64,000 nt of DNA, from positions 206,580 to 270,579 of the forward strand of contig NZ_FQXG01000006.1 in assembly GCF_900129905.1 (NCBI RefSeq), given 5' to 3'. The notes under the pieces are model-generated. The model worked only from the letters and a program-made list of their open reading frames with translations. It searched no databases and was not told the origin of the DNA. A program made the position numbers and the translations under genes. How positions within the stretch are numbered: the first letter of the stretch is position 1; each line of letters opens with the position of its first letter. Positions 31,714 through 41,670 of this stretch are shown here, piece by piece. Origin of the DNA: Ferrimonas marina (GTDB lineage Bacteria; Pseudomonadota; Gammaproteobacteria; Enterobacterales; Shewanellaceae).

Positions 31714-32340
31714 TCAGGCCGCAGCCGGGGTACGGCGTGCCATCTCGTCGCCGGCCACCCGGGCCGAGCGCTGGTACTGGGCGGCGGTCATGGCGAACCA
31801 GCACTGGTCGATCTGACCCTGCTCAAAGTGGCCATAGATCTTGTGGGTTCGGCCGTAGCCACACTTCTCCAGCACCCGCTTGCTGCCCTGGTTGCTGTCG
31901 TAGGTGTCGGCCCGGACTCGCTCTGCGCCCAGCTGGTCGAAGGCGATCTGGGTCAGCACCCGGCAGGCGGCAGTCGCCAGGCCCTGGCCCCAGCTGGCCA
32001 CCGGCAGCTGGTAGCCGATGTCATAGACACCCGCCTCGCCCTCGACCGGCACCAGTGCTGCCATGCCGGCAAACTTCCCCTGGCCATCGCGCAGAGCCAG
32101 CATCAGCGGGCCCTTTGCCGGCGTACCTTGGGCGATGGCACGGCTCATGGCATCGAACTGCGGGTTGAAATAGTCGTAGAACACCTGCTCCGGTGCCGGG
32201 GCAAAGAACAGGTGACGGTGCACCTGCTCATCCGCCAGCATGGTACAGATCGCCGGCATGTCGCTGGGCTGAAGCAGATCCAGGGTGTATTGGCCTGACA
32301 GGGGCAGGCGGTTGCCATTGAGCAGGGTGTTCAGAGTCAT
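31714..32340 (-). CDS. GNAT-family N-acetyltransferase
   Basis: A 208-residue acetyltransferase of the RimJ/RimL-like subgroup. Motif A is read as GVYDIGYQLPVASWGQGLATAACRVLTQIAF (about 108-138), and NQGSKRVLEKCGYGRTHKIYGHF (about 152-174) is the typical motif B region. The acceptor is not predictable. Start at 32340 is favoured because homology begins around QYTLDLLQPSDM; longer starts lack support. Confidence 0.85.
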   Translation of the reverse strand: MTLNTLLNGNRLPLSGQYTLDLLQPSDMPAICTMLADEQVHRHLFFAPAPEQVFYDYFNPQFDAMSRAIAQGTPAKGPLMLALRDGQGKFAGMAALVPVEGEAGVYDIGYQLPVASWGQGLATAACRVLTQIAFDQLGAERVRADTYDSNQGSKRVLEKCGYGRTHKIYGHFEQGQIDQCWFAMTAAQYQRSARVAGDEMARRTPAAA

Positions 32341-32556
32341 AACTATCCTAAGCGCAGGGAGAAAAAAGGCGGCGCGATTATCCTTCAAGGGCCGCTGGGG
32401 ATCTGTGACCCCAGTATAAAAAGGCGACAGCATGGAACAAAAAACGGAACCGAATCGGTTGCTTTTGTGCAGGTCCGAGCAGTGGCCAGGCGTGACGCGA
32501 TGCCAACAACCGTGAGAGGATAGAGTGGTTATCTTTTCAGCAAGGAGGCTGGTGAC

Positions 32557-33039
32557 ATGACTCGATGGGTAACGCTTGGGACCTTAACGCTCAGTGTGAG
32601 CTTGGTTGCGGGCACGGCGATGGCGACGGACTTTGGCTCGGAGCAACAATTTGGGGGGCCAGCGTCGGGGGTGGCTGCGGCGCAGGCACAGCAACTTGAG
32701 GCGTTAGAAGCACGCTTTGCGGCCCTGATGGCTGAACCTCGGGATGAGGCCTGGGCTTATGATATGGAGCTGGCCATCGCCGATGAGCTTGCACTGCACG
32801 AGCACAAAGACAAGGTCACACTGGAGTCGGTTTACTGCTACAGCACCGGCTGTATCGCCACAGTATTCAGCGAGTTTGCGCCCAGCGGCATGCCCTACTA
32901 TTCCGAGGTACAGGGTAGTCTGATAGAGCGAGGAGGCGAGCCCCCCTTTACTGAGATCCATGGGGTGATGGATCCGGATAGCATGACGCTTGAGCCCCAC
33001 GGGGCTCGCTTCATGACCTACTTTCTGCAGCGTCGCTGA
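32557..33039 (+). CDS. Secreted protein of unknown function
   Basis: A 160-residue protein with a Sec signal (residues 1-23, ending AMATD). The mature part contains a pair of cysteines VYCYSTGCIATVF (about 104-116) that may form a disulfide, and ends HGARFMTYFLQRR. No family recognised. AAGGAGG precedes the ATG at ideal spacing, which supports it as a real gene. Confidence 0.7.
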   Translation: MTRWVTLGTLTLSVSLVAGTAMATDFGSEQQFGGPASGVAAAQAQQLEALEARFAALMAEPRDEAWAYDMELAIADELALHEHKDKVTLESVYCYSTGCIATVFSEFAPSGMPYYSEVQGSLIERGGEPPFTEIHGVMDPDSMTLEPHGARFMTYFLQRR

Positions 33040-33047
33040 GCGGTAAA

Positions 33048-33080
33048 AAGGCGCAAAAAAGGCACCGAGTCGGTGCCTTT
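33048..33080 (-). terminator. Terminator downstream of fre
   Basis: GGCACCGA-G-TCGGTGCC (33061-33077); on the minus strand it is followed by TTTTTTGCGCC. It may also serve the secreted-protein gene on the plus strand. Confidence 0.8.
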
Positions 33081-33083
33081 GGC

Positions 33084-33776
33084 TTACTTCATAAAGGCGT
33101 AGGCATCGCCGTACAGGTGAGCCTCGTCAACACCGTGCTCACGGAAGCGCTCCCGCGCCGCGCCCGCCATCTCGAAGCGGCCAGCTATGTAGATGTCGTA
33201 GTCGTGCAGACCGACAAAATCCTCGCACACCGCATCGATCACCGTGCCCTGACGCTGCTCCCCCTCGACTTCGTCAAAGACGGGCACAAAGGTCAGTTTG
33301 GGATGGCGCTTGGCCCACTGCTCGGCAATATCCCGGGCGTACATGCTGGCGCTGTCTCGACTGCCCCAGTAGAGGAAGGTGGTTTGGTTGTCATTCTGCT
33401 CGAGCAGCGACTCCATCATGCTGTGGATGTAGGAGAAGCCGGTGCCCCCGGCGATCAGGATGCGCGGCCGTTGGCTGTCGCTGCGCAGATAGGCTTCGCC
33501 GAAGGGCGCCTCGATCTCGATGGTCTCGCTGCTTTGCAGCCGTTCGATCACCTGCATGGCATAGCCTTCCTTGACCGCAGCACCGATGTGCAGCTCCAAC
33601 TCCCCCTGGTGGGGGGCGGAGGCGATGGAGAAGGGGCGCTTGTCCTCGTCACTCATGACGATGGTCAGGTACTGGCCCGGCTTAAACGCCAATGGCATGC
33701 TGGGGGCCAAACGAACGCGGAACACGCTGTCGGTGAAGGGCGTCACGGAGACGACGTGGCATAGGGTACGACTCAT
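33084..33776 (-). CDS. fre: NAD(P)H-flavin reductase Fre
   Basis: A 230-residue flavin reductase. The flavin-binding RPFSIASAPHQGELELHIG (about 47-65) and pyridine-nucleotide-binding LIAGGTGFSYIHSMMESLLE (about 107-126) motifs match the Fre/LuxG family. It supplies reduced free flavins, and is classically linked to ubiD, as here: it starts 18 bases after the ubiD stop on the same strand. Confidence 0.93.
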   Translation of the reverse strand: MSRTLCHVVSVTPFTDSVFRVRLAPSMPLAFKPGQYLTIVMSDEDKRPFSIASAPHQGELELHIGAAVKEGYAMQVIERLQSSETIEIEAPFGEAYLRSDSQRPRILIAGGTGFSYIHSMMESLLEQNDNQTTFLYWGSRDSASMYARDIAEQWAKRHPKLTFVPVFDEVEGEQRQGTVIDAVCEDFVGLHDYDIYIAGRFEMAGAARERFREHGVDEAHLYGDAYAFMK

Positions 33777-33793
33777 GTCTGCCTGGGTCCTTG

Positions 33794-35266
33794 TTATTCT
33801 ATTTCTATTCCGTATTCAGCCCAGCGGCTGTCCACTTTGCTCTTGATGGCGTCGTCCATCACGATGGGTTCGCCCCATTCGCGATCGGTCTCGCCCGGCC
33901 ACTTGTTGGTGGCGTCCATGCCCATCTTCGAGCCCAGACCGGCCACCGGAGAGGCGAAGTCCAGGTAGTCGATGGGGGTGTTCTCCACCATCACTGTGTC
34001 CCGGGCGGGGTCCATCCGGGTGGTGATTGCCCACATCACGTCGTTCCAGTCGCGGGCGTTGACATCGTCGTCACAGACGATGATGAACTTGGTGTACATA
34101 AACTGGCGCAGGAAGCTCCAGGCCCCCATCATTACCCGCTTGGCGTGGCCCGGGTACTGCTTCTTGATGGTGATCACCGCCATCCGGTAGGAGCAGCCCT
34201 CCGGCGGCAGATAGAAGTCCTCGATCTCCGGGTACTGCTTCTTCAGGATCGGCACGAACACCTCGTTCAGTGCCACCCCCAGCATCGCCGGTTCATCCGG
34301 CGGACGGCCGGTGTAGGTGCTGTGATAGATGGCGTCCTTGCGCATGGTGACGTGGGTAACGGTGAACACCGGGAAGCTTTCCACTTCGTTGTAGTAGCCG
34401 GTGTGGTCGCCGTAGGGGCCCTCTTCCGCCTCCAGGCCAGGCTCCAGGTAGCCCTCCAGCACCATCTCACAGGTGGCCGGCACCTGCAGATCGTTGCTGA
34501 CGGATTTCACTACCTCGGTGCGCTCGCCCCGCAGCAAGCCGGCAAAGGCGTACTCGCTCATGGCGTCCGGCACCGGCGTCACGGCGCCCAGGATGGTGAC
34601 CGGATCGGCCCCCAGGGCAACGGAAACCGGGTAGCGCTCACCGGGGTTCTGGCGCTGGAACTCCTGGTAATCCAGCGCGCCGCCGCGGTGGGCCAGCCAG
34701 CGCATGATCAGCTGGTTCTTGTTGAGCAACTGCTGGCGGTAGATCCCCAGGTTCTGTCGCTTCTTGTTCGGTCCCTTAGTGATGGTCAGACCCCAGGTCA
34801 CCAGCGGAGCGACATCGCCGGGCCAGCAGTGCTGGATCGGCAGCTGGGTCAGATCGACATCCTCACCCTGGATCACCACCTCCTGACAGGGTGCCTTCTT
34901 CACCTCTTTGGGCGGCATGTTCAGCGCCTGCTTGAACATCGGTACCTTGGCGATGGCGTCCTTGAAGCCGGAGGGCACCTCGGGCTCCTTCAGAAACGCC
35001 AGCAGCTCACCGACCTGGCGCAACGCCTTGGGATCGTCGTGGCCCAGGGCCATGGCGACCCGCTTGGGGGTACCGAACAGGTTGGCCAGCACCGGCATGG
35101 TGTGGCCCTTGGGATTTTCAAACAGCAGGGCAGGGCCGCCGCTGCGCAGTACCCGGTCGCTGATTTCGGTCATCTCAAGGTGGGTATCCACCTCGGCTGT
35201 AACTCGCTTCAGCTCACCGGCGTCTTCGAGGTGGGTAATAAATTCCCGCAGATCCCGGAACTTCAT
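33794..35266 (-). CDS. ubiD: 4-hydroxy-3-polyprenylbenzoate decarboxylase UbiD
   Basis: A 490-residue prenylated-FMN-dependent decarboxylase of ubiquinone synthesis. Typical landmarks are the N-terminal [34 protein letters not shown], the metal/phosphate segment [25 protein letters not shown] and the active-site [12 protein letters not shown] (E-D-H region). The start at 35266 follows TCCTAATG context with GAGAATCAATCCTA upstream. Needs UbiX, which is not in the window. Confidence 0.96.
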   Translation of the reverse strand: MKFRDLREFITHLEDAGELKRVTAEVDTHLEMTEISDRVLRSGGPALLFENPKGHTMPVLANLFGTPKRVAMALGHDDPKALRQVGELLAFLKEPEVPSGFKDAIAKVPMFKQALNMPPKEVKKAPCQEVVIQGEDVDLTQLPIQHCWPGDVAPLVTWGLTITKGPNKKRQNLGIYRQQLLNKNQLIMRWLAHRGGALDYQEFQRQNPGERYPVSVALGADPVTILGAVTPVPDAMSEYAFAGLLRGERTEVVKSVSNDLQVPATCEMVLEGYLEPGLEAEEGPYGDHTGYYNEVESFPVFTVTHVTMRKDAIYHSTYTGRPPDEPAMLGVALNEVFVPILKKQYPEIEDFYLPPEGCSYRMAVITIKKQYPGHAKRVMMGAWSFLRQFMYTKFIIVCDDDVNARDWNDVMWAITTRMDPARDTVMVENTPIDYLDFASPVAGLGSKMGMDATNKWPGETDREWGEPIVMDDAIKSKVDSRWAEYGIEIE

Positions 35267-35425
35267 TAGGATTGATTCTCTTTCCAAGTGTGATGTCGAT
35301 CGCAATGCGCGGCCCATTATAACGACGGGGGTCGCCCTTGTCCCCGCAGTTGTCGCCTGGGACGCTGGCCCCACTGTACACTTTGGCGTAGGCTCAAAAA
35401 ATGAGCAGTCAGGCGGGGGTGCAGG

Positions 35426-35839
35426 ATGATTGAAGCACTGTTACTGAGCGCGTCGTTGATGCTGGGGGATGTCCACTGGAGCGTCAGCTATGGCAATGGC
35501 TGGGGGCCCTACTGGCGAAGTGGCTACGGCAGCCGCTGGGATTGGCGCTATGGCTACGATTGGCGCTACCGCCATCATTGGCGTAACGACCCCTGGTTTG
35601 ATCGCTACCGCTACGATCGTTATCGCCCGCCGCGCAGACGCGAGCCCGAGGTGCGGGTAATCGCCCCGCCCCAGGACACCACCATCGCCAGCGAGCAGGT
35701 GGAGCGGGGCAGCCGTTCCAGCCTGCCGGCCAACGCCCGCTTGATCCAGACCGACCAAGGCACCCTCTACCGGTGGGAGGGCAGCTGCTACCGGATGGAC
35801 TGGGGCAGTCAGCGCTACCTGGTGGTGGACTGCCCCTGA
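35426..35839 (+). CDS. Tyr/Trp/Arg-rich secreted protein of unknown function
   Basis: A 137-residue protein with a weak N-terminal hydrophobic segment (residues 1-13), then a low-complexity block of alternating Tyr, Trp, Arg, His and Gly (about residues 18-70: [16 protein letters not shown] and similar repeats). The C-terminal 50 residues are more ordered and include [17 protein letters not shown] with two cysteines. Related Y/W-rich periplasmic proteins are common in Alteromonadales, but no function is known. Ribosome site GGGGGTGCAGG precedes the ATG. Confidence 0.6.
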   Translation: MIEALLLSASLMLGDVHWSVSYGNGWGPYWRSGYGSRWDWRYGYDWRYRHHWRNDPWFDRYRYDRYRPPRRREPEVRVIAPPQDTTIASEQVERGSRSSLPANARLIQTDQGTLYRWEGSCYRMDWGSQRYLVVDCP

Positions 35840-36100
35840 CCTAGCCTTAGCGCTCTGTCGCGCTCAGCTTTCACTCTTCCCTTAAGTCAGGCATTCCCTG
35901 CTGGGCCCTATTGCCGATAGGGCCCCGGTTGTCTTGCCAACTGGCCATAGCAACCTGCGCTCAGCCAGTTGCCGGGCTTGGTCCGAATTCCATTGCGTGC
36001 GCCGGCGCAAGAAGATCGGTTTTTCCTCATTCAGTCCCCATTCAGTTTTGGTCGCCTTTGCGTACAATACCCCCGCAACTCTTTGACAAGGATGAGGTTA

Positions 36101-37270
36101 ATGAAACCTGTAGTACTGGGCCTGGTGGCCCTGGCGGTGGCTCCTGCGCTGCATGCGAATACCTTTGCCGATCCCCGTATCGGCGCCATGGGAGGCGCCG
36201 GCGTGGCGTCGGGTGATTTTACCAATGCCCATGCCAACCCCGCGTTGTTGACCCGCTTCCAGGAAGGGCAGAGCTTCTCTGCGCGACTGGGGGTCGGTGC
36301 CATCGGCCGGGACTACGAGGACACCATCGATGATGTGGACGCATTGCAGGACACCCTGGATGACCTGGAGTCCGCCCTCAACAACCTCAACCCCACCGAT
36401 GCGGAGCGCCTGGCGCAGCAGGCCATCACTCAGTTGGAGAACCTGGACGGCACCGAACCCAGTGCCGAGGTGGCCCCCGCTCTGGGCTTCTATGTGCCCA
36501 GCACCCGGGTAGGCTTCGCCCTGACCTTCGGTGCCACCGGCTACGGCGAAGGCCTGTTCACCTTTGTCGAGTCTGACCGCGATGTGATTGAGCAATCGCT
36601 GGTGGACGGCAACCTGAACCAGGATGACCTGGAGTCCTTTGTCGATGCCAACGCGGTGCTGGTGTCGGAGCTGACTCTGAGCTTTGCCACCCAGTTTAAT
36701 GCCCCCCACATCGGTGACTTCTCGGTGGGGATTGCGCCGAAGATGCAGCGTCTGGACAGCTACTTCTACCGCGCCACCGCCGCCAACTTCGACGAGGACG
36801 ACATCACCTCGGACGAGAACATGACCGACAGCACCCAGTTCAACCTGGACCTGGGCCTGCATAAGTCCCATGGCGATTGGCACTTTGGTCTGGTGGGTCG
36901 CAACCTGCTGGGCCACAGTGTCACCAACGTCGATAACGCCAAGCTGGAGCTCAAGCCCAGCTACGTCGCGGCAGTAGCCTTTGAGCGCAGTGGCTTCACC
37001 GCGGCCTTTGACCTGGACCTGATCGAAGACAAATCTTTTGAGGCGTTCCGCCTGCCCAGCCAGTGGGCCAAGCTGGGGCTGGAGTATGATTTCGCCGGTC
37101 ACTTCCAGCTGCGTGGCGGCTACCGCAGCGACCTGGCCAGCAACCATGGCGATCGTGCCACCGTCGGGCTGGGGATCAGCCCCGGTCGACTGATCAACCT
37201 GGATCTGACCGGTGAGTTCGGCGACGACGATGAGATCGGCGCCCGGGTTCAGTTGGGCCTGAACTTCTAA
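36101..37270 (+). CDS. TraF-like outer membrane protein
   Basis: A 389-residue exported protein with signal peptide MKPVVLGLVALAVAPALHA. The mature N-terminus NTFADPRIGAMGGAGVASGDFTNAHANPALL is characteristic of FadL-like and TraF_2 (conjugal transfer TraF-related) outer-membrane families, and the C-terminus ends in a beta-signal-like VQLGLNF. A helical acidic stretch lies at about 70-115. No other conjugation genes are nearby, so a plasmid transfer role is unlikely; an outer-membrane beta-barrel is the safe description. Start at 36101 has GATGAGG upstream. Confidence 0.8.
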   Translation: MKPVVLGLVALAVAPALHANTFADPRIGAMGGAGVASGDFTNAHANPALLTRFQEGQSFSARLGVGAIGRDYEDTIDDVDALQDTLDDLESALNNLNPTDAERLAQQAITQLENLDGTEPSAEVAPALGFYVPSTRVGFALTFGATGYGEGLFTFVESDRDVIEQSLVDGNLNQDDLESFVDANAVLVSELTLSFATQFNAPHIGDFSVGIAPKMQRLDSYFYRATAANFDEDDITSDENMTDSTQFNLDLGLHKSHGDWHFGLVGRNLLGHSVTNVDNAKLELKPSYVAAVAFERSGFTAAFDLDLIEDKSFEAFRLPSQWAKLGLEYDFAGHFQLRGGYRSDLASNHGDRATVGLGISPGRLINLDLTGEFGDDDEIGARVQLGLNF

Positions 37271-37285
37271 GCGTTCGCCAGAGAC

Positions 37286-37319
37286 AAAAAAACGCCCCGC
37301 AGTGCGGGGCGTTTTTTGT
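37286..37319. terminator. Bidirectional terminator between the TraF-like gene and rho
   Basis: AACGCCCCGC-AG(T)-GCGGGGCGTT (37291-37313) with A-run before and T-run after. Confidence 0.92.
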
Positions 37320-37334
37320 TGTCCGTTAAGACCC

Positions 37335-38603
37335 TTACTTGCTCTTGGCGCGCTTCATGGCGTCGAAGAACTCGTCGTTGGTCTTGGTCATCGCCAGCTT
37401 GTCGATGAGGAACTCCATCGCCTCAACCTCCTGCATGGGGTTGAGGATCTTGCGCAGGATCCACATCTTCTGCAGCTCTTCGCTGCCGGCCAGCAGCTCT
37501 TCACGGCGGGTGCCGGAGCGGTTGAAGTCGATGGCAGGGAATACGCGACGTTCAGCGATCTTACGAGACAGGTGCAGTTCCATGTTACCGGTGCCCTTGA
37601 ACTCTTCGTAGATCACCTCGTCCATCTTGGAGCCGGTGTCGATCAGGGCGGTGGCGATGATGGTCAGGCTGCCACCCTCTTCGACGTTACGGGCCGCACC
37701 GAAGAAGCGCTTGGGACGGTGCAGGGCGTTGGCGTCGACACCACCGGTCAGTACCTTGCCGGAGCTCGGGATCACGGTGTTGTAGGCGCGGGCCAGACGG
37801 GTGATGGAGTCCAGCAGGATCACTACGTCCTTCTTATGCTCCACCAGGCGCTTGGCCTTCTCGATCACCATCTCGGCGACCTGGACGTGACGGGAAGCCG
37901 GCTCGTCGAAGGTGGAAGCGACCACTTCGCCCTTCACCAGGCGCTGCATCTCGGTCACCTCTTCCGGACGCTCATCGATCAGCAGCACCATCAGCTCACA
38001 CTCGGGGTGGTTGTAGGCAATGGACTGGGCGATGTTTTGCAGCAGCAGGGTTTTACCGGCCTTCGGCGGGGCCACGATCAGGCCACGCTGACCTTTACCA
38101 ATGGGGCTGGCCAGATCCAGAACCCGGGCGGTGATGTCCTCGGTGGAACCGTTACCGCGCTCCATCCGCAGCCGATCGTTGGCGTGCAGCGGGGTCAGGT
38201 TCTCGAACAGGATCTTGTTACGGGAGTTCTCCGGACGGTCGTAGTTGACCTCGTTCACCTTCAGCAGGGCGAAGTAGCGCTCACCGTCCTTGGGCGGACG
38301 GATCTTACCGGCAATGGTGTCACCGGTGCGCAGGTTGAAGCGTCGGATCTGGCTCGGCGACACGTAGATGTCGTCCGGACCCGCCAGGTAGGAAGAATCC
38401 GCACTGCGCAGAAAACCAAAGCCATCCTGCAGGATCTCCAAGACGCCATCGCCGAAGATGTCCTCGCCGCTTTTGGCGTGGGCTTTGAGGATGGCAAACA
38501 GGATATCTTGTTTACGGGCGCGGGCGAGGTTTTCCAGGCCCATGGATTCAGCGAGGGCAACCAGTTCAGAAACCGGCTTCTGCTTCAGTTCGGTAAGATT
38601 CAT
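37335..38603 (-). CDS. rho: Transcription termination factor Rho
   Basis: A 422-residue hexameric RNA helicase. The N-terminal domain starts [20 protein letters not shown]; the RNA-binding cold-shock domain includes [28 protein letters not shown]; Walker A is [19 protein letters not shown] and the Q- and R-loops follow ([25 protein letters not shown]). It terminates untranslated transcripts. The longer upstream start is rejected because this ATG matches the E. coli N-terminus. The 200-base leader after trxA fits autoregulated rho. Confidence 0.98.
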   Translation of the reverse strand: MNLTELKQKPVSELVALAESMGLENLARARKQDILFAILKAHAKSGEDIFGDGVLEILQDGFGFLRSADSSYLAGPDDIYVSPSQIRRFNLRTGDTIAGKIRPPKDGERYFALLKVNEVNYDRPENSRNKILFENLTPLHANDRLRMERGNGSTEDITARVLDLASPIGKGQRGLIVAPPKAGKTLLLQNIAQSIAYNHPECELMVLLIDERPEEVTEMQRLVKGEVVASTFDEPASRHVQVAEMVIEKAKRLVEHKKDVVILLDSITRLARAYNTVIPSSGKVLTGGVDANALHRPKRFFGAARNVEEGGSLTIIATALIDTGSKMDEVIYEEFKGTGNMELHLSRKIAERRVFPAIDFNRSGTRREELLAGSEELQKMWILRKILNPMQEVEAMEFLIDKLAMTKTNDEFFDAMKRAKSK

Positions 38604-38766
38604 AGGTGGGTCTTTTTGATCGTTTGTGCGCGCATTAGAAGGGCGCCGACGTTTCACTGTCACTGTGAAGGTTTAGGGAGAGTAGGGCCATAAAGGCCGA
38701 GAAATGTACTGGTTATGAAGTTAGCACCAAAGAAAAGGAGCGTCCAGCGGTTTCTTTGGGGAAAGC

Positions 38767-38786
38767 CGGCGGGGTGATCCCCGCCG
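38767..38786 (-). terminator. Hairpin downstream of trxA
   Basis: CGGCGGGG and CCCCGCCG pair over a 4-base loop; on the minus strand CTTTCCCC follows. A weak terminator or attenuator between trxA and rho. Confidence 0.6.
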
Positions 38787-38808
38787 TACTGTGCGCCAGG
38801 CCTGGGGA

Positions 38809-39135
38809 TTACAGGTTGGCGTCGATGAACTCTTTGAGCTGGGTCTTGGAGGCTGCACCGACCTTGGAACCGGCCAGTTCGCCGCCTTTGAACAGCAGCA
38901 GAGTCGGGATACCGCGGATGCCGAACTGGGCCGGGGTGGCGCTGTTCTGGTCCACGTTCATCTTACCGATGGTGATCTGGCCATCGTACTCGTTGGCCAG
39001 CTCGTCCAGTACCGGGGCGATCATCTTACAAGGGCCACACCACTCGGCCCAGAAATCCACCAACACCGGCTTGTCAGACTTCAATACGTCGGCTTCAAAG
39101 CTGTCATCGGACAGGGTAATAATCTTGTCGCTCAT
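38809..39135 (-). CDS. trxA: Thioredoxin 1
   Basis: A 108-residue cytoplasmic thioredoxin with the active site [14 protein letters not shown] (C33, C36 approximately) and the cis-proline segment [12 protein letters not shown]. It reduces protein disulfides. Neighbours rho downstream and rhlB divergent upstream reproduce the conserved enterobacterial and Shewanella order. Confidence 0.97.
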   Translation of the reverse strand: MSDKIITLSDDSFEADVLKSDKPVLVDFWAEWCGPCKMIAPVLDELANEYDGQITIGKMNVDQNSATPAQFGIRGIPTLLLFKGGELAGSKVGAASKTQLKEFIDANL

Positions 39136-39302
39136 TCTTTACTCCATTCATTTCGAGTCGCCTCATGCGTTGGCGACAGGTTAACTGCTATATGGGCACG
39201 GAGCAGACCGGTTTCAAGCCCACTCATCGAATTGGGAATCTGGCGATTATTTGACTCGTATTGGTTCCCAATAGCAAGCGCATCCGATATGCTGCAACCG
39301 TT

Positions 39303-40580
39303 ATGACAAAGACCCATCTTACTGAGAAAAAATTCGCCGAATTCCCGTTAGCCGCTTCTGTTGTGGAAGCCTTGAAAGGCAGTGGATTCACCCATTGTAC
39401 GCCGATCCAGGCGTTGACTTTGCCGATCGTTCTTGGCGGCAAGGACATTGCCGGCCAGGCGCAGACCGGAACCGGCAAAACCCTGGCTTTTCTGGTGGCC
39501 ACCTTCCATGAGCTGCTCAGCCGTGAGCCGGCAGCGGTAGAAGGCAACAATCCCCGTGCGCTGATCATGGCCCCGACCCGCGAGCTGGCGATTCAGATCG
39601 CCAAGGACGCGGAGCCGCTGGCTGAGGCCACCGGCCTTAAGCTGGGGCTGGCCTACGGTGGTGAAGGCTACGAGAGCCAGCGCGAGAACATCGCCGCCGG
39701 TGTCGACATCCTGATCGGCACCACCGGCCGCCTGATCGACTACCTCAAGCAGGGCGTCTACCGCCTGGACGGTATCCAGGTGATGGTGCTGGACGAAGCG
39801 GATCGCATGTTCGACATGGGCTTTATCAAGGACATCCGCTACCTGTTCCGTCGCATGCCGGCCCCGGCCGAGCGTCGCAACATGCTGTTCTCTGCCACCC
39901 TCTCCTTCAAGGTGCGTGAGCTGGCCTACGAGCACATGAACGAGCCGGAGCACATCCAGATCGAGCCGGAGCGCAAGACCGCTGAGCGGGTTAAGGAGGA
40001 GCTGTTCTACCCCTCCAACCGTGACAAGATGCCGCTGCTGCTGACCCTGCTGGAAGAGGAATGGCCGGACAAGGCGATCGTCTTCGCCAACACCAAGCAC
40101 CGCTGCGAAGATATCCACGCCTGGATGGAAGCAGACGGTCACCGGGTTGGTCTGCTGACCGGCGACGTGCCGCAGAAGAAGCGTCTGAAGATCCTGGAGC
40201 TGTTTAAGCAGGGTGAGATCGACTTCCTGGTGGCCACCGATGTGGCGGCCCGCGGCCTGCACATCGCTGACGTCAGCCACGTATTCAACTACGACCTGCC
40301 GGACGATTGCGAAGACTACGTGCACCGCATCGGCCGGACCGGCCGTGCTGGCGCCACCGGCAGCTCCATCAGCTTTGCCTGTGAGCAGTATGCCCTCAAC
40401 CTGCCGGCCATCGAGGAGTACATCGGTCACAGCATCCCGGTGACCAACTACGACCCCGATGCCCTGCTGACCGACCTGCGTCGTCCCAAGCGTCCCCATA
40501 GCCGCAATCGCCGCCCCGGCTCTGGCCGTGGCGATCGCCAGGGAGGCTCCCGTGGCGGGCGCCAGCGTCGCAACGGCTGA
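39303..40580 (+). CDS. rhlB: ATP-dependent RNA helicase RhlB
   Basis: A 425-residue DEAD-box helicase of the RNA degradosome. Visible motifs: Q motif [22 protein letters not shown], Ia [53 protein letters not shown] short arginine/glycine-rich tail ([23 protein letters not shown]) binds RNA. Start at 39303 with the [12 protein letters not shown]-terminus is as in RhlB. It overlaps the following gppA-like gene. Confidence 0.96.
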   Translation: MTKTHLTEKKFAEFPLAASVVEALKGSGFTHCTPIQALTLPIVLGGKDIAGQAQTGTGKTLAFLVATFHELLSREPAAVEGNNPRALIMAPTRELAIQIAKDAEPLAEATGLKLGLAYGGEGYESQRENIAAGVDILIGTTGRLIDYLKQGVYRLDGIQVMVLDEADRMFDMGFIKDIRYLFRRMPAPAERRNMLFSATLSFKVRELAYEHMNEPEHIQIEPERKTAERVKEELFYPSNRDKMPLLLTLLEEEWPDKAIVFANTKHRCEDIHAWMEADGHRVGLLTGDVPQKKRLKILELFKQGEIDFLVATDVAARGLHIADVSHVFNYDLPDDCEDYVHRIGRTGRAGATGSSISFACEQYALNLPAIEEYIGHSIPVTNYDPDALLTDLRRPKRPHSRNRRPGSGRGDRQGGSRGGRQRRNG

Positions 40581-41505
40581 CCTTCCAGCGCATGGCGGCC
40601 CGCTGCTGGCCGCCATCACGCTCGGCTCCAATAGCTTCAACATGTTGCTGGCCCAACCGGGTCAGCCCATGCCTGCCATCCTGGCCAAGTTCAAGCGCAA
40701 GGTCCGCCTGGCGGACGGCTTGACCGCCGGTCAGCCCCTGGCCCCTCACGCCCGTCAAAGCGGGTTGGACTGCCTGGCCTGGTTCGGTGAGATCCTATCC
40801 CATTATCAGCCCCAGCAGGTGGTGGTCTATGCCACCGCGGCGCTGCGCCAGGCCAGTGACAGCGAGGCGTTCTGTGCCCAGGCACTGCCACTGCTTGGCC
40901 ACCCCATCGAGGTGATCAGCGGCGAGCAGGAGGCGGAGTACATCTTCCACGGCATGCGAGCCACCACCCAGACACCCGGCGCGGCGATGATGATCGATAT
41001 CGGCGGCGCCAGTACCGAGCTGGTGGTGGGGGAGCAGCAGATCGACTTCAAGCACTCGCTGCCGCTGGGCGCGGTGCTCTATAGCCACCGCTATTTCGCC
41101 ACCGGGGTGACCGCCGAGGGTTTCCGCCAGGCAGAGCAGGCGGTCGCTGAGGCACTGGCGCCGCTGCAGACCGAGCTGCAAGGGCTCAACTGGCAGCAGG
41201 TGCTGGGGGTGTCCGGCACCGTGCGCAGCCTGTTCGAGTTGGCTGAGCAGCGCGCTGAGCCGATTGCCTCCATCGATTTAGCCTATCTGCAACGGGTTTC
41301 GGCGGAGCTTATCCAGCGCGGTGACGCTGCCCTGCCGGGTCTTGATCCTGAACGCGTTCCCACCTTTGCCGCCGGCGTGGCCATCCTCCAGGCCCTGTTC
41401 CTACAGCTTGGCCTGAACCAACTGCATCTGGCTGGCGGGGCGCTGCGCGAGGGGGTGCTGGTGGCATTGGATCGTCGTTGGCGCGCTCTGCAATCCGCCT
41501 ACTAA
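40528..41505 (+). CDS. Short Ppx/GppA phosphatase family protein
   Basis: A protein of up to 325 residues containing only the actin-like phosphatase module: [10 protein letters not shown] (phosphate loop), [31 protein letters not shown] and [16 protein letters not shown]. coli GppA and Ppx are about 500 residues because of extra C-terminal helical and HD-like domains, which are absent here. Role in pppGpp or polyphosphate hydrolysis is inferred. ATG 40528 overlaps rhlB by 53 bases; GTG 40552, preceded by AGGGAGG at 5 bases, is an attractive alternative start. Confidence 0.85.
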   Translation: MAIAREAPVAGASVATADLPAHGGPLLAAITLGSNSFNMLLAQPGQPMPAILAKFKRKVRLADGLTAGQPLAPHARQSGLDCLAWFGEILSHYQPQQVVVYATAALRQASDSEAFCAQALPLLGHPIEVISGEQEAEYIFHGMRATTQTPGAAMMIDIGGASTELVVGEQQIDFKHSLPLGAVLYSHRYFATGVTAEGFRQAEQAVAEALAPLQTELQGLNWQQVLGVSGTVRSLFELAEQRAEPIASIDLAYLQRVSAELIQRGDAALPGLDPERVPTFAAGVAILQALFLQLGLNQLHLAGGALREGVLVALDRRWRALQSAY

Positions 41506-41670
41506 TAACCCTAAATAGATTTCTTATTCCATTTGGGAATATAGGGCGGTGCATCCTTTGGTTATCCTGCGCGTCTGAGTTCACGGAGCGCGATACGCTA
41601 ATGGACTCGGCTCCGATAACGCTTCCTACTACGATGACGCCGGGGAACCCGGTTTGAAGGTGTTTGCTCT

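Noticed and set aside
36101-37270. Conjugative element, because of the TraF-like protein
   Set aside because: No relaxase, coupling protein, pilus or integrase genes nearby; the family also occurs as a chromosomal outer-membrane protein.
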